Shown here one piece after another: positions 34,105-41,935 of a stretch of DNA of 64,000 nucleotides (the first letter of the stretch is position 1; every line of letters begins with the position of its first letter). The DNA comes from Psychrobacillus sp042945595 (GTDB taxonomy: Bacteria; Bacillota; Bacilli; Bacillales_A; Planococcaceae), in NCBI RefSeq assembly GCF_042945595.1, contig NZ_CP168493.1, positions 496,001-560,000 of the forward strand, read 5' to 3'. The notes beneath the pieces are model-generated. The model made no database searches. It was not told the origin of the DNA and was given only the letters and a program-made list of their open reading frames with translations. A program made the position numbers and the translations under genes.

Positions 34105-34527
34105 ATGAATGAACAAGTAGTAGTTAAACTAAATCATTATTGGACGGATATTTATTTTTATTTGCATTATCCACACGAGGATAAAATAACTCATCAAGCT
34201 GTACGTATACTTCAGCTTATAGAAAAAGAACAATATGTTGGAGTGAATGAGGTGGCTTCCTATTTACATATTTCACATAACACAGCATCAGAACATGTGA
34301 AAAGATTGTTGGAGAAAAAATATATCATCAAAGAAAAAAATCAAGAGGATCAAAGAAAAGTGCATATATGCTTATCCGAATCGGGAAAAAATGTATTACA
34401 TAGGAATACGAGTTTAGATGAGAAAAAATTAAAAACAGTTCTAGAGCAATTGTCGGATCAAGAAAAAGTAATTGTAGAAAAGGCTTTAGAACTATTAAGT
34501 CAGGGTGCAAAGAAATGTATGTTTTAA
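34105..34527 (+). CDS. MarR-family transcriptional regulator
   Basis: 140-aa winged-helix regulator: VNEVASYLHISHNTASEHVKRLLEKKYI forms the helix-turn-helix and wing entry (about 49-77), followed by KNQEDQRKVHICLSESG, the typical MarR beta wing. It likely represses its own promoter and that of the overlapping DUF3147 gene, in response to a small ligand. AAGGAG upstream of the ATG. Confidence 0.9.
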   Translation: MNEQVVVKLNHYWTDIYFYLHYPHEDKITHQAVRILQLIEKEQYVGVNEVASYLHISHNTASEHVKRLLEKKYIIKEKNQEDQRKVHICLSESGKNVLHRNTSLDEKKLKTVLEQLSDQEKVIVEKALELLSQGAKKCMF

Positions 34528-34862
34528 TGAAGATAGCAATTTCAGCCATAATTATAGGGATTGTGACAGAAGTTGCGAGAAGATTTCCGACTTATGGTGG
34601 CGTTATTGCTGCACTTCCTTTAGTTAGTTTACTAAGTATTACATGGTTATATTTCCAAGGAGAAAAAACGGAAGTGTTAAGCAAATTTGCATTAGGAGTA
34701 CTTTGGGGATTTCCAGCGACTGCCATGATGTTGATAGTAGTATATATAGCATTACAAAGTTCAGTTCATCTTTTAATATCCATAGGATTGGGTATTTGTG
34801 GATGGTTAATTTTTTTATTTGTTCAGGATTTTACTATTACTTTTGTAAGAAAACTTTTGTAG
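34515..34862 (+). CDS. DUF3147 family small membrane protein
   Basis: 115-aa protein with four hydrophobic helices; IGIVTEVARRFPTYGGVIAALPLVSLLS matches the DUF3147 family, putative small membrane transport or integrity proteins of unknown substrate. It begins 13 bases inside the MarR gene (ATG 34515); ATG 34527, exactly at the MarR stop, is an alternative four codons shorter. The overlap makes cotranscription and shared regulation certain in practice. Confidence 0.82.
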   Translation: MYVLMKIAISAIIIGIVTEVARRFPTYGGVIAALPLVSLLSITWLYFQGEKTEVLSKFALGVLWGFPATAMMLIVVYIALQSSVHLLISIGLGICGWLIFLFVQDFTITFVRKLL

Positions 34863-34875
34863 AAAACAAAAGGAA

Positions 34876-34914
34876 AAAACCGGCTCTAGTTTATTTTAAC
34901 TAGAGTCGGTGTTT
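34876..34914. terminator. Bidirectional terminator
   Basis: CCGGCTCTAGTT and AACTAGAGTCGG pair with one G-T around TATTTT, between the DUF3147 gene and the convergent gene below. Confidence 0.85.
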
Positions 34915-34925
34915 ATATGGAAGTG

Positions 34926-35231
34926 TTAGTTTCCATCGTGTTTCCATGTTGTTGGATTACCAGACTTAGGGCAATTCGGGAATAATGCTCCCGCTTCTAA
35001 TTCTTTTAGATCTCCATCTTTGTCCTTATATTTTCCAGATTCGGGTACCTTTTCGCCAGAATTGTGATGATGTCCTTCTGAATGTCTCCAATAAGTAGCC
35101 ACTTCCGATTCTGGACAAGAAGGGAATTTATCACCTTCAAATAATATTTTAGTAATTCCAGCTTCGCAAGTATATTCTCCAGTTTCTTTTACTACGTCGT
35201 CTGTTGAATGTTCATACTGTTGATTTGTCAT
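34926..35231 (-). CDS. Small two-repeat Cys/His protein, YjzC-like
   Basis: 101-aa soluble protein made of two copies of an about 40-residue unit: ETGEYTCEAG ... GDKFPSCP ... ATYWRHSEGH, then ESGKYKDKDG ... GALFPNCP ... TTWKHDGN. The alternation of GxY, FPxCP and WxH resembles the short YjzC-type domain and could form a metal-stabilised beta fold (inference). Start ATG after AGGAGGACT. Function unknown. Confidence 0.7.
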   Translation of the reverse strand: MTNQQYEHSTDDVVKETGEYTCEAGITKILFEGDKFPSCPESEVATYWRHSEGHHHNSGEKVPESGKYKDKDGDLKELEAGALFPNCPKSGNPTTWKHDGN

Positions 35232-35443
35232 TTTATAGTCCTCCTTTGATTGTTACTTACGATCCTTATTTCCCCTTGAAGAACAAAACAAAACATTTAA
35301 GAAAATAAAAAGAAAACTTCAAAACTAGAATACTGGATGATAGACACTGACAAAAGTATTAGGGACAAATAAGTTTAATATTCAGAAAAATAGGGAAGTA
35401 GAAATAATAAAATGAAATTTTTAGCTGGTTAGGAGGTGAAAAA

Positions 35444-36496
35444 GTGAAGAATGGTTTTATTGCATGTATAGTTAGTACTATTTTTTTGGTGGTGCTTCCT
35501 TTTCAAGTGAAGGGAGAAGAGAACGATCGTAATCGGGGATTGTTAGGGGAGACAATTGATCAACTTATTAGTACAACAGAAGAAGTTGTTGATACTGTTA
35601 AAACGAATATAAGCCAAACTATTCCCTCACAATCTATTTTAAATCCTGTAACAGAAGGTAAAGAGCAAAGTATTCCGATCATCGAGCACGTAGTCTCAGA
35701 AGTGAGGAATACAACGGATTCAACCGTTAACAACTTAGTCAATGCAGTAGAGGAGTCCGTAGAAAACCTTCCTGAAGTACCCATTGTATCTTCTGAATTG
35801 AAGGTAACTGCAAAAAGAGTGAGAAAAGTAACCACGGAGGTGCAAAAAACAGTTAAGACGGGAGGCAAAGCTGTAAAAAAAGTAAATGATATAGTAGAAA
35901 ATGTAACTGAGAAGAAACTAGACAAAACTCTTTCTGAAGAAATAAATATTACGAAACCTCCTTTAACATCAACTCCATCGAAACAATCGAAAAATTTAAT
36001 TTTAGTTGAATCAGTGCCTCCTTTCTCACATATAAAGAATCCCGATGAGGCGAGTAATAAGACATCAAAAGGGACTGAAAATGTAGAATTACAAGAGGTA
36101 GAGAGACAACTAGGAAAAATAACCAATAAAACCTCAGTTAATTCAGAAGTTATCATTTCCAACGATGTGGTAAAGACCAATCAGATAAAAAATACTTCCA
36201 AAAAAATAATAGAAGTAAAAAAAATGAAAAATGCTGCTAAGACAACATTTCCAGTAGGACAGAATCGAAAGGTAGTAGTTACTAGTAGTGCAGTTATTAC
36301 TGGCAGTTCTAATGTAACATTAAGTGGAGTGTCTTTTCTTTTGGGAGGTGACATACCAATTGTACTGTTGACTTCTCATCAAATGTTAAAAGAACTGGCG
36401 AGGAAGAAATGGTATCACAAAAATAGCTATGCAATTATCCAGTGGATTCATACACCACTGAGGAAACCGCCGCAAGCACTCCTTTTTCATTTGTGA
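35444..36496 (+). CDS. Secreted amphipathic-helix protein of the sortase locus
   Basis: 350-aa protein not recognised as a known family. It has a signal peptide (about 1-25, ending KGEEN), a long region of Ser/Thr/Val-rich amphipathic helices with repeated short units (TTEEVVDTVKTNI, VVSEVRNTTDSTVNN, VEESVENLPEVP, KVNDIVENVTEKK), a basic linker, and a short hydrophobic segment (TLSGVSFLLGGDIPIVLL) ahead of a basic, Trp/Pro-rich end (IQWIHTPLRKPP). No LPXTG is present. GTG start five bases after AGGAGGTG. Only 31 bases separate it from the LPKTG protein, so it is probably a partner in the same surface assembly. Confidence 0.75.
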   Translation: MKNGFIACIVSTIFLVVLPFQVKGEENDRNRGLLGETIDQLISTTEEVVDTVKTNISQTIPSQSILNPVTEGKEQSIPIIEHVVSEVRNTTDSTVNNLVNAVEESVENLPEVPIVSSELKVTAKRVRKVTTEVQKTVKTGGKAVKKVNDIVENVTEKKLDKTLSEEINITKPPLTSTPSKQSKNLILVESVPPFSHIKNPDEASNKTSKGTENVELQEVERQLGKITNKTSVNSEVIISNDVVKTNQIKNTSKKIIEVKKMKNAAKTTFPVGQNRKVVVTSSAVITGSSNVTLSGVSFLLGGDIPIVLLTSHQMLKELARKKWYHKNSYAIIQWIHTPLRKPPQALLFHL

Positions 36497-36527
36497 TTAA
36501 CATCATAAGAAAAAGGAGAGAAAAATA

Positions 36528-38126
36528 ATGAAAACTATTAGCAAAAATTTTACTTGTACTGTTCTTGGATTTTTGACAATGCTATTTCTAGCACCATCTT
36601 TTGTAGTAGCAGAAGGAAATGGCTCCCACTTAACTTTACAAATTGAAGTGAATCTATTAGACAATAATCCAGATAAGGCAGATATTGTGGACGTTGAAGT
36701 GAATAAACTGATTGGAATAGAAAGTGTTAATACCAAAGTACCAAATGAAGGAAAAACGGAGGAAGCACTGGTAACTGCATCTGTTATAGATGAAGAAATC
36801 GGTGATACGGAAGTAAGCGTACTTTCACAATCTGAAACTAAGTCTGCAAGTGAAAAAGCGTTAGTAGATATTGTTACAGAAAAACCGTTAATAGTTGATG
36901 AAGTTAATGTAGATATAATGAACCAGCAAGAATCATTGACAGAAACAGATAAAACCAGTAAAGAAGCCGTTGTAGATATCGGGCTTGAAAATTTAGCAAT
37001 AGTAGAAGATGTAGAGATCGGAGTACTAAAGCAGGAACAGGTTGAAGAAGGGGCAACTTCTTCGCATGAGGACCAAGGAGTACATTCAAAAATCCCTGAT
37101 TTACCTGTTCTGGGTACTTTACATGTAGGACTTCTTGAAAGCGAAAAGAAAAAAGTAAATGAGGAGTATGTTGATAATTCGAAACTCCTCACTATAGAAC
37201 TTGAGAATGCCATCTTAGAGGGTTTAGAACTTAATGTTCTAGAGAACAACAATATGGAAAATGATTCTTTCGAAAAACATGAATCATCTGTTGTTGGTGC
37301 AGAACTAGTGGATCAAGTGTTAGGTAATATAACTATAAATGTTTTATTGTCAGAATCAATCAAAGAAGGAGATTTTACTAAATATGATAGCGGTGTTGTC
37401 GAATTAGTAAGTAATGAATTACCGGTCCTAAATGAAGTTCATCTTGGCATTTTAGATCGTCACAGTCAGAGTAGTGGGGAGGAGAAATCCTTTTCGGAAG
37501 GTGTTCTCCAATTAGACGTTTTTTCTGATGTAATAGGTAGTCTTAATGCGGATGCATTGACTAGTAAAGGTTACACAGAGAGCGGAGGTACTACTCAAAG
37601 AGACAATACGATTTCTCTAGGACTAAATAATTTATTGGGGAGCACGGTTATAGATATTCTTTCACGAGAAACATACTTAGCGGCTCAACCAATTATAAAC
37701 CCAAATAATCCAAACAATGATCCCGATGAGAGCGCGGATGAAACTTCTGAAGGAAATAACGCTGAAGTGCCAGTGTCGGTTGCTGACAATGAAGAAGGGA
37801 GCACGGAAGGGAATAAAGGAACATATGATGATATGAATGAATCCACCAATGATGGAACAACTGGAACTATCGACGAAACTACAAACGAAGTAGATTATGA
37901 TGTTGGGGCTACGGAAGAAGATGAAAGTAGTTTAGTTGGTTTCAGTGCTAACTCAAATGGAGTATCTGGAAATAAAACATTAAGTAATAGTGGAATTTTC
38001 ACCGGATCTTCATTACCGAAAACAGGTGGATTTCTTAATAGTATGATGCTTTTATTAATGGCTGTTTGTCTACTTGTGTGTGGAGTGACTATACGTAAAT
38101 TTGCGTATAGGGGCCAGCTAAAATGA
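36528..38126 (+). CDS. Acidic LPXTG-anchored surface protein with internal repeats
   Basis: 532-aa sortase substrate: signal peptide (about 1-29), a body of about eight to nine degenerate repeats (roughly 35-55 residues, pattern VDIGLENLAIVEDVEIGVL / LTIELENAILEGLELNVL / VELVSNELPVLNEVHLGIL), an Asp/Glu/Asn/Thr-rich spacer (about 388-470), then the sorting signal LPKTG at 496-500, a hydrophobic helix and a basic tail (IRKFAYRGQLK). The body is very acidic and each repeat alternates hydrophobic residues as beta-strands. The stop overlaps the sortase start by four bases, so the enzyme below is almost surely its anchor. Family not recognised. Confidence 0.88.
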   Translation: MKTISKNFTCTVLGFLTMLFLAPSFVVAEGNGSHLTLQIEVNLLDNNPDKADIVDVEVNKLIGIESVNTKVPNEGKTEEALVTASVIDEEIGDTEVSVLSQSETKSASEKALVDIVTEKPLIVDEVNVDIMNQQESLTETDKTSKEAVVDIGLENLAIVEDVEIGVLKQEQVEEGATSSHEDQGVHSKIPDLPVLGTLHVGLLESEKKKVNEEYVDNSKLLTIELENAILEGLELNVLENNNMENDSFEKHESSVVGAELVDQVLGNITINVLLSESIKEGDFTKYDSGVVELVSNELPVLNEVHLGILDRHSQSSGEEKSFSEGVLQLDVFSDVIGSLNADALTSKGYTESGGTTQRDNTISLGLNNLLGSTVIDILSRETYLAAQPIINPNNPNNDPDESADETSEGNNAEVPVSVADNEEGSTEGNKGTYDDMNESTNDGTTGTIDETTNEVDYDVGATEEDESSLVGFSANSNGVSGNKTLSNSGIFTGSSLPKTGGFLNSMMLLLMAVCLLVCGVTIRKFAYRGQLK

Positions 38127-38722
38127 AAAAATACGTAGGCAATTCGCTGATTGGAATAGGGCTGCTACTTTTCTTTATCGTAAGTTATGGAGTTTTGGAA
38201 AATGAGCAAAATCAAAACGAATTAATGGAATCCTTTACATCCATTAAAACAGAAGCAGCTAGTGAAAAAGTGTATGTCGGAGCAAACTCAGTCGAAGTGC
38301 AACAACTGAAAGAATCAAACTCTGAAGTTGTAGGTATCTTAAAGATTCCCTCTATCTATTTGGAATCACCCGTCTTGGAAGGAGCAACTCCAGAAAACTT
38401 AAATCGAGCATTAGGTGTGATTACTGGACTAGATGAACCAGGGGAACTTAATGGAAGTGCCGCTATCGCCGGCCATCAATCTCATATTTTCGGCCAATTT
38501 TTAAATCGGTTAAACGAGCTTCAAATAGGGGATCGCTTTGAATTGGAGACAAAGATGGATACTTTGCGATATGAAGTATTTAATATTCAAATAGTAAAAC
38601 CAGAGAATGTAGATATTTTAGAAAGACAAAAGGGAATCTCTTTACTCTCTTTAATAACATGCTATCCAGAAAGGTCCAATAAATTTCGTCTCGTTGTACA
38701 AGCGAAACAAGTGGAGAATTAA
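38123..38722 (+). CDS. Sortase, probably class D
   Basis: 199-aa membrane-anchored transpeptidase: one N-terminal helix (about 8-25), then a beta-barrel with the catalytic triad His118 (AIAGHQSH), Cys180 (SLITCYP) and Arg189 (NKFRLVV). It cleaves LPXTG between Thr and Gly and joins the product to peptidoglycan. Length and the TCYP context fit Bacillales class D sortases. Coupled by an ATGA overlap to the LPKTG gene; a terminator follows, so the locus is a three-gene unit. Confidence 0.93.
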   Translation: MKKYVGNSLIGIGLLLFFIVSYGVLENEQNQNELMESFTSIKTEAASEKVYVGANSVEVQQLKESNSEVVGILKIPSIYLESPVLEGATPENLNRALGVITGLDEPGELNGSAAIAGHQSHIFGQFLNRLNELQIGDRFELETKMDTLRYEVFNIQIVKPENVDILERQKGISLLSLITCYPERSNKFRLVVQAKQVEN

Positions 38723-38745
38723 TTGAAATACTAGAAATCGAGAAG

Positions 38746-38787
38746 AAAAAGTGTGCACTCTTTTTAAGAGGAGCACACTTTTTTTAT
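38746..38787 (+). terminator. Terminator of the sortase locus
   Basis: AAAAAGTGTGCACTC and GAGGAGCACACTTTTTTT pair across a short TTTTTAA loop with a bulge; T-run follows. Confidence 0.88.
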
Positions 38788-38807
38788 TGAAATTAATGGA
38801 AAGAAAA

Positions 38808-38925
38808 ATATTAGTCTCGGGTAGGATAGAATTGGTCTCGATTTTAGTTAAATTGGTTGCGGAGTTGAAGGGAATGGTCTCGGTTATCCATAGTTTTGTC
38901 TCGTTCCGCCATTTAACAATTTTAA
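38808..38925. repeat. Degenerate tandem array, about 22-nt period, core GTCTCG
   Basis: Five units spaced about 21-22 nt: AGTCTCGGGTAGG, GGTCTCGATTTTAG, GGTTGCGGAGTTG, GGTCTCGGTTATCC, TGTCTCGTTCC. It fills the gap between the convergent sortase and metC genes; no coding frame with a ribosome-binding site. The remaining 38926-39090 shows nothing clear. Confidence 0.6.
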
Positions 38926-39090
38926 TGTATAACAATTCCAAATCTATTTCTGTAATCTCATTGAAGAATAAGCAAAAAATAGACTTAACCCTAAATATCA
39001 CCATTATTTTGAAATGCAGTTCGTATTTTAACCTACTTCTCTTTCTCCATAAAAGAGAATTCTTATTGCAAAATTAGGTAAGTTGATTCG

Positions 39091-40278
39091 CTAAGTTAAT
39101 ACTTTTTTAGTTTGTTTCTCTGCTATTGTAAGTGCTTGGTCGAAATCAGCAATCAAATCATTTACATTCTCTAAACCTACAGAAAACCGTAGTAATCCAT
39201 CCGTAATTCCTCGTTTTTCACGGTCTTCTTTTGGCATAGCCGCATGAGACATTTGGGCAGGGTGGGATAGGATAGATTCAACCCCACCAAGGCTTACAGC
39301 AAAAACAGGAATTTGCACGCTTTCTACAAACGCTTTGGCGATCGCACGATTAGGCAATCGGAACGAAAGAACAGCTCCAGGGCTTTCCGCTTGCTTCGCA
39401 TGAATTTCGTTACCAGGATGTGTAGATAAGCCTGGATAAAAAACTTCTTCTACTAAGGAGTGTCTCGTTAAATAAGTAGCAATCTTTTGGGCAGATTCGG
39501 AGGATTTATCAAGTCGTACGCCTAATGTTTTTATTCCTTGAATTAATGAAAAGGAATCTTGAGCACCTAAAATAGCTCCGAACGAATTTTGAATAAAGGC
39601 TAATCGTTTTCCCAGTTCATCCTCTTTCGTTACAGCAAGCCCTGCAATAATATCACTATGTCCTGATAAAAACTTGGTAGCACTATGTAAAACTACATCT
39701 ACACCAATATCGAGCGGACGTTGATAAAGTGGAGTCATGAATGTATTGTCTAAAAAAGTGAAGCAATCATTCGCATTAGCAAGCGCTACAATGCTAGTGA
39801 TATCGGTGATTCTAAGACGTGGATTAGAAGGTGTTTCCATATAAATCAGTTTTGTATTTGAACGAATTGCATTTGAAACAGCTTCTACATCCGTAAAATC
39901 GGCAAAAGTATGTTCAATTCCAAAACGAGGCAATACTTCCGTTACAATTCGAAAAGTCCCACCATACACATCTTCTGTAATGACAATATGATCACCTGAA
40001 GATAGAAGCATGAAAGCGGAAGAAATTGCTGCGATTCCGGAAGCAAATGCTAATCCGCGGGTGCCGCCTTCTAGTTCTGCAATAGTTCGTTCTAAAGCAT
40101 CTCTTGTTGGATTACTGGAACGACTATAATCATATGGACCAAATTTATCAAAACTTTCTTGATGGAAAGTGGAAGATAAATAAATGGGGACATTTACAGC
40201 GCCAATTTTTCGTTCTGAACCTCCTCTTGTGGAAGCAGTGATTAAACTAGTCTCTAATTGTTCGTTAGAAAAGGTCAT
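39091..40278 (-). CDS. metC: Cystathionine beta-lyase
   Basis: 395-aa PLP enzyme of the Cys/Met metabolism family, converting cystathionine to homocysteine. Motifs: RSSNPTRDALERTIAELEGG, FASGIAAI, TEDVYGGTFR, METPSNPRLRI, and the PLP-lysine in HSATKFLSGHSD. Its partner upstream on the same strand is the MetI-like gene, with an ATGA overlap (40275-40278); the same pair (metI-metC) is known in B. subtilis. Controlled by the SAM riboswitch. Family members differ subtly, so a gamma-lyase or thiolyase side activity cannot be excluded. Confidence 0.9.
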   Translation of the reverse strand: MTFSNEQLETSLITASTRGGSERKIGAVNVPIYLSSTFHQESFDKFGPYDYSRSSNPTRDALERTIAELEGGTRGLAFASGIAAISSAFMLLSSGDHIVITEDVYGGTFRIVTEVLPRFGIEHTFADFTDVEAVSNAIRSNTKLIYMETPSNPRLRITDITSIVALANANDCFTFLDNTFMTPLYQRPLDIGVDVVLHSATKFLSGHSDIIAGLAVTKEDELGKRLAFIQNSFGAILGAQDSFSLIQGIKTLGVRLDKSSESAQKIATYLTRHSLVEEVFYPGLSTHPGNEIHAKQAESPGAVLSFRLPNRAIAKAFVESVQIPVFAVSLGGVESILSHPAQMSHAAMPKEDREKRGITDGLLRFSVGLENVNDLIADFDQALTIAEKQTKKVLT

Positions 40279-41396
40279 TGTTCATTCACTTCGCTTTCTA
40301 GAGTGTCAAAAACATGTTGCAAGTCCGCGATTAAATCATCTGCTTCTTCTACACCAACCGAAAAACGTAAAAGGCTGTTATCTACCCCGCGTGCTATGCG
40401 CTCTTCTTCAGGAATATCAGCATGCGTTTGCGTAGCTGGATAGGTAATGAAACTTTCCACCCCACCAAGGCTTTCTGCAAAAACAATTAACTGAAGCTTT
40501 TCAAGAAAAGGACCTACCCACTCACTTTTTTGTAAACGGAAAGAAAGCATACCACCTTTTCCGGAGTAAAGAACATTCTTTACGGCGGGTTCATTTTGCA
40601 AAAACTCCACCATTTTTTTCGCATTTGCATCATGTTGCTTCATCCGTAAGTGAAGTGTTTTTAGGCCTCGAATTAATAACCAAGAATCGAACGGTGAAAG
40701 TACAGCACCTGCTGCGTTATGATTTGCATGTAATTTTCCACTTAATTCTGCGCCTTTTGTAACAACTAGCCCAGCAAGCACGTCATTATGTCCTCCAATA
40801 TATTTCGTTCCACTATGAATGACTATATGTGCGCCAAGCTCAATAGGACGCTGTAAGTAAGGCGTTAAAAATGTGTTATCCACAATTAGTAGTAATCCAT
40901 GCGCTTTAGCTAGTACCGCAAATTGCTGAATATTAATTTCCTGCATTAATGGATTTGTTGGCGTTTCGATAAATATTGCCTTAGTATTTTCTGTAATTAG
41001 TGATTTTACTTCTTCTACAGATTCAAATTTCGTGTATGTAGTCTGAATATTGCAAGAGTCTGAATACTGGTTAAATAATCGATACGTTCCACCATAAAGA
41101 TCTTCTGGAGCAATCAATTCGTCTCCAGAACGGAAAAGAGATAATACTAATTGGATTGCAGCCATGCCAGAACTACAGGCAAAACCTGCATCTCCACTTT
41201 CTAGTTTCGCGATTCCTTCTTCTAAAATAGTACGAGTAGGGTTTTTAGTACGTGTGTAGTCATAACCGGTAGACTTGCCGAGTCCACCATGTTTATAAGC
41301 AGTTGATAAATAAATGGGCGGATTAACTGCCCCTGTCGTCGGATCACTTTGGTTTCCTAACTGAACTAATCGTGTTTCTATACTGTTTTTAGACAT
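40275..41396 (-). CDS. metI: Cystathionine gamma-synthase / O-acetylhomoserine thiolyase
   Basis: 373-aa PLP enzyme, first gene of the riboswitch-controlled operon. It joins an activated homoserine with cysteine (cystathionine) or sulfide. Motifs: YTRTKNPTRTILEEGIAKLE, CSSGMAAIQ, APEDLYGGTYR, IETPTNPLMQ, and PLP-lysine in HSGTKYIGGHND. Order, length and family match B. subtilis MetI. The start is 12-15 bases after the riboswitch terminator region, with AGAGGATG upstream. Confidence 0.92.
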   Translation of the reverse strand: MSKNSIETRLVQLGNQSDPTTGAVNPPIYLSTAYKHGGLGKSTGYDYTRTKNPTRTILEEGIAKLESGDAGFACSSGMAAIQLVLSLFRSGDELIAPEDLYGGTYRLFNQYSDSCNIQTTYTKFESVEEVKSLITENTKAIFIETPTNPLMQEINIQQFAVLAKAHGLLLIVDNTFLTPYLQRPIELGAHIVIHSGTKYIGGHNDVLAGLVVTKGAELSGKLHANHNAAGAVLSPFDSWLLIRGLKTLHLRMKQHDANAKKMVEFLQNEPAVKNVLYSGKGGMLSFRLQKSEWVGPFLEKLQLIVFAESLGGVESFITYPATQTHADIPEEERIARGVDNSLLRFSVGVEEADDLIADLQHVFDTLESEVNEQ

Positions 41397-41421
41397 AAAT
41401 ATTCATCCTCTTCTATTAAAA

Positions 41422-41590
41422 TAAAAAGAGGATTCTCTAATAAGAAGAGAATCCTCAAAAAAATACTGAAGTTAGTCTTCTTATCTTCAAGACGTTAACC
41501 GTCTATTGGAATTAGCACCACACCACCATTTGGCTGGTTGCTGAGACATCTTCGGGCCAATCCCTCCGTCTCTCTTGATAAGAAATGAAA
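41422..41590 (-). promoter_or_regulatory. SAM-I (S-box) riboswitch with terminator
   Basis: On the minus strand the conserved S-box core is clear: P1 CTTATCAAGAG (from 41582), GGAGGGA, TGGCCCGAAGATG, CAGCAACC, GGTGCTAATTCCA, and the closing GAAGATAAG (41488-41480). A terminator GAGGATTCTCT/AGAGAATCCTC (41456-41428) with a T-run follows. High SAM would favour this terminator and shut off metI-metC. Confidence 0.97.
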
Positions 41591-41689
41591 ATATTAAATT
41601 TTCTAAATGTTTAATTTAAAATAGTTTATCATGGTATGGGTAATAATACAAGGATATATCGTAATGATATTCAAGTACAAATAACATGC

Positions 41690-41935
41690 TCCACAAGATT
41701 ACCCAAAAAATGGTTCGTGAAGTGACGCAGTCACTTCACGAACCAAATTACTACGATAATAGTTGTAGCCAATGCGATTTGCGACGATTAACCGCAGGAG
41801 CAACTATATTTTTGCGACGAGTAACCGCAGGAGCAACTATAATTTTGCGACGAGTAACCGCAGGAGCAGATGTTTCGTCCAAAGAACTCTGGAATTGGAG
41901 AAGACTGATGCACTTAAAGGGCGCGTGCAATTTTC
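41690..41935 (-). repeat. Long dispersed repeat, copy R1, with a 33-nt tandem repeat inside
   Basis: Directly downstream of the YhgE-like stop (41936, minus strand). It contains the 33-nt palindrome with arms GGTTCGTGAAGTGAC (41712-41744), followed on the minus strand by ATTTTTTG, and three 33-nt tandem units (41779-41811, 41812-41844, 41845-about 41870; TTGCGACGAGTAACCGCAGG). The end module TTTCGTCCAAAG ... GATGCACTTAAAGGGCGC is shared with R2 and R4. Confidence 0.8.

Noticed and set aside
35560..36180. 206-aa minus-strand frame
   Set aside because: Shadow of the secreted protein gene of the sortase locus; composition Ser/Thr/Phe-rich and unsupported.
36503..37252. 249-aa reading frame on the minus strand
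   Set aside because: It is the antisense shadow of the LPKTG protein gene, Ser/Phe/Thr-rich with no domain and no ribosome-binding site.
38808..38925. Possible CRISPR array
   Set aside because: Units are degenerate, lack constant repeats with unique spacers, and no cas genes are in the window.
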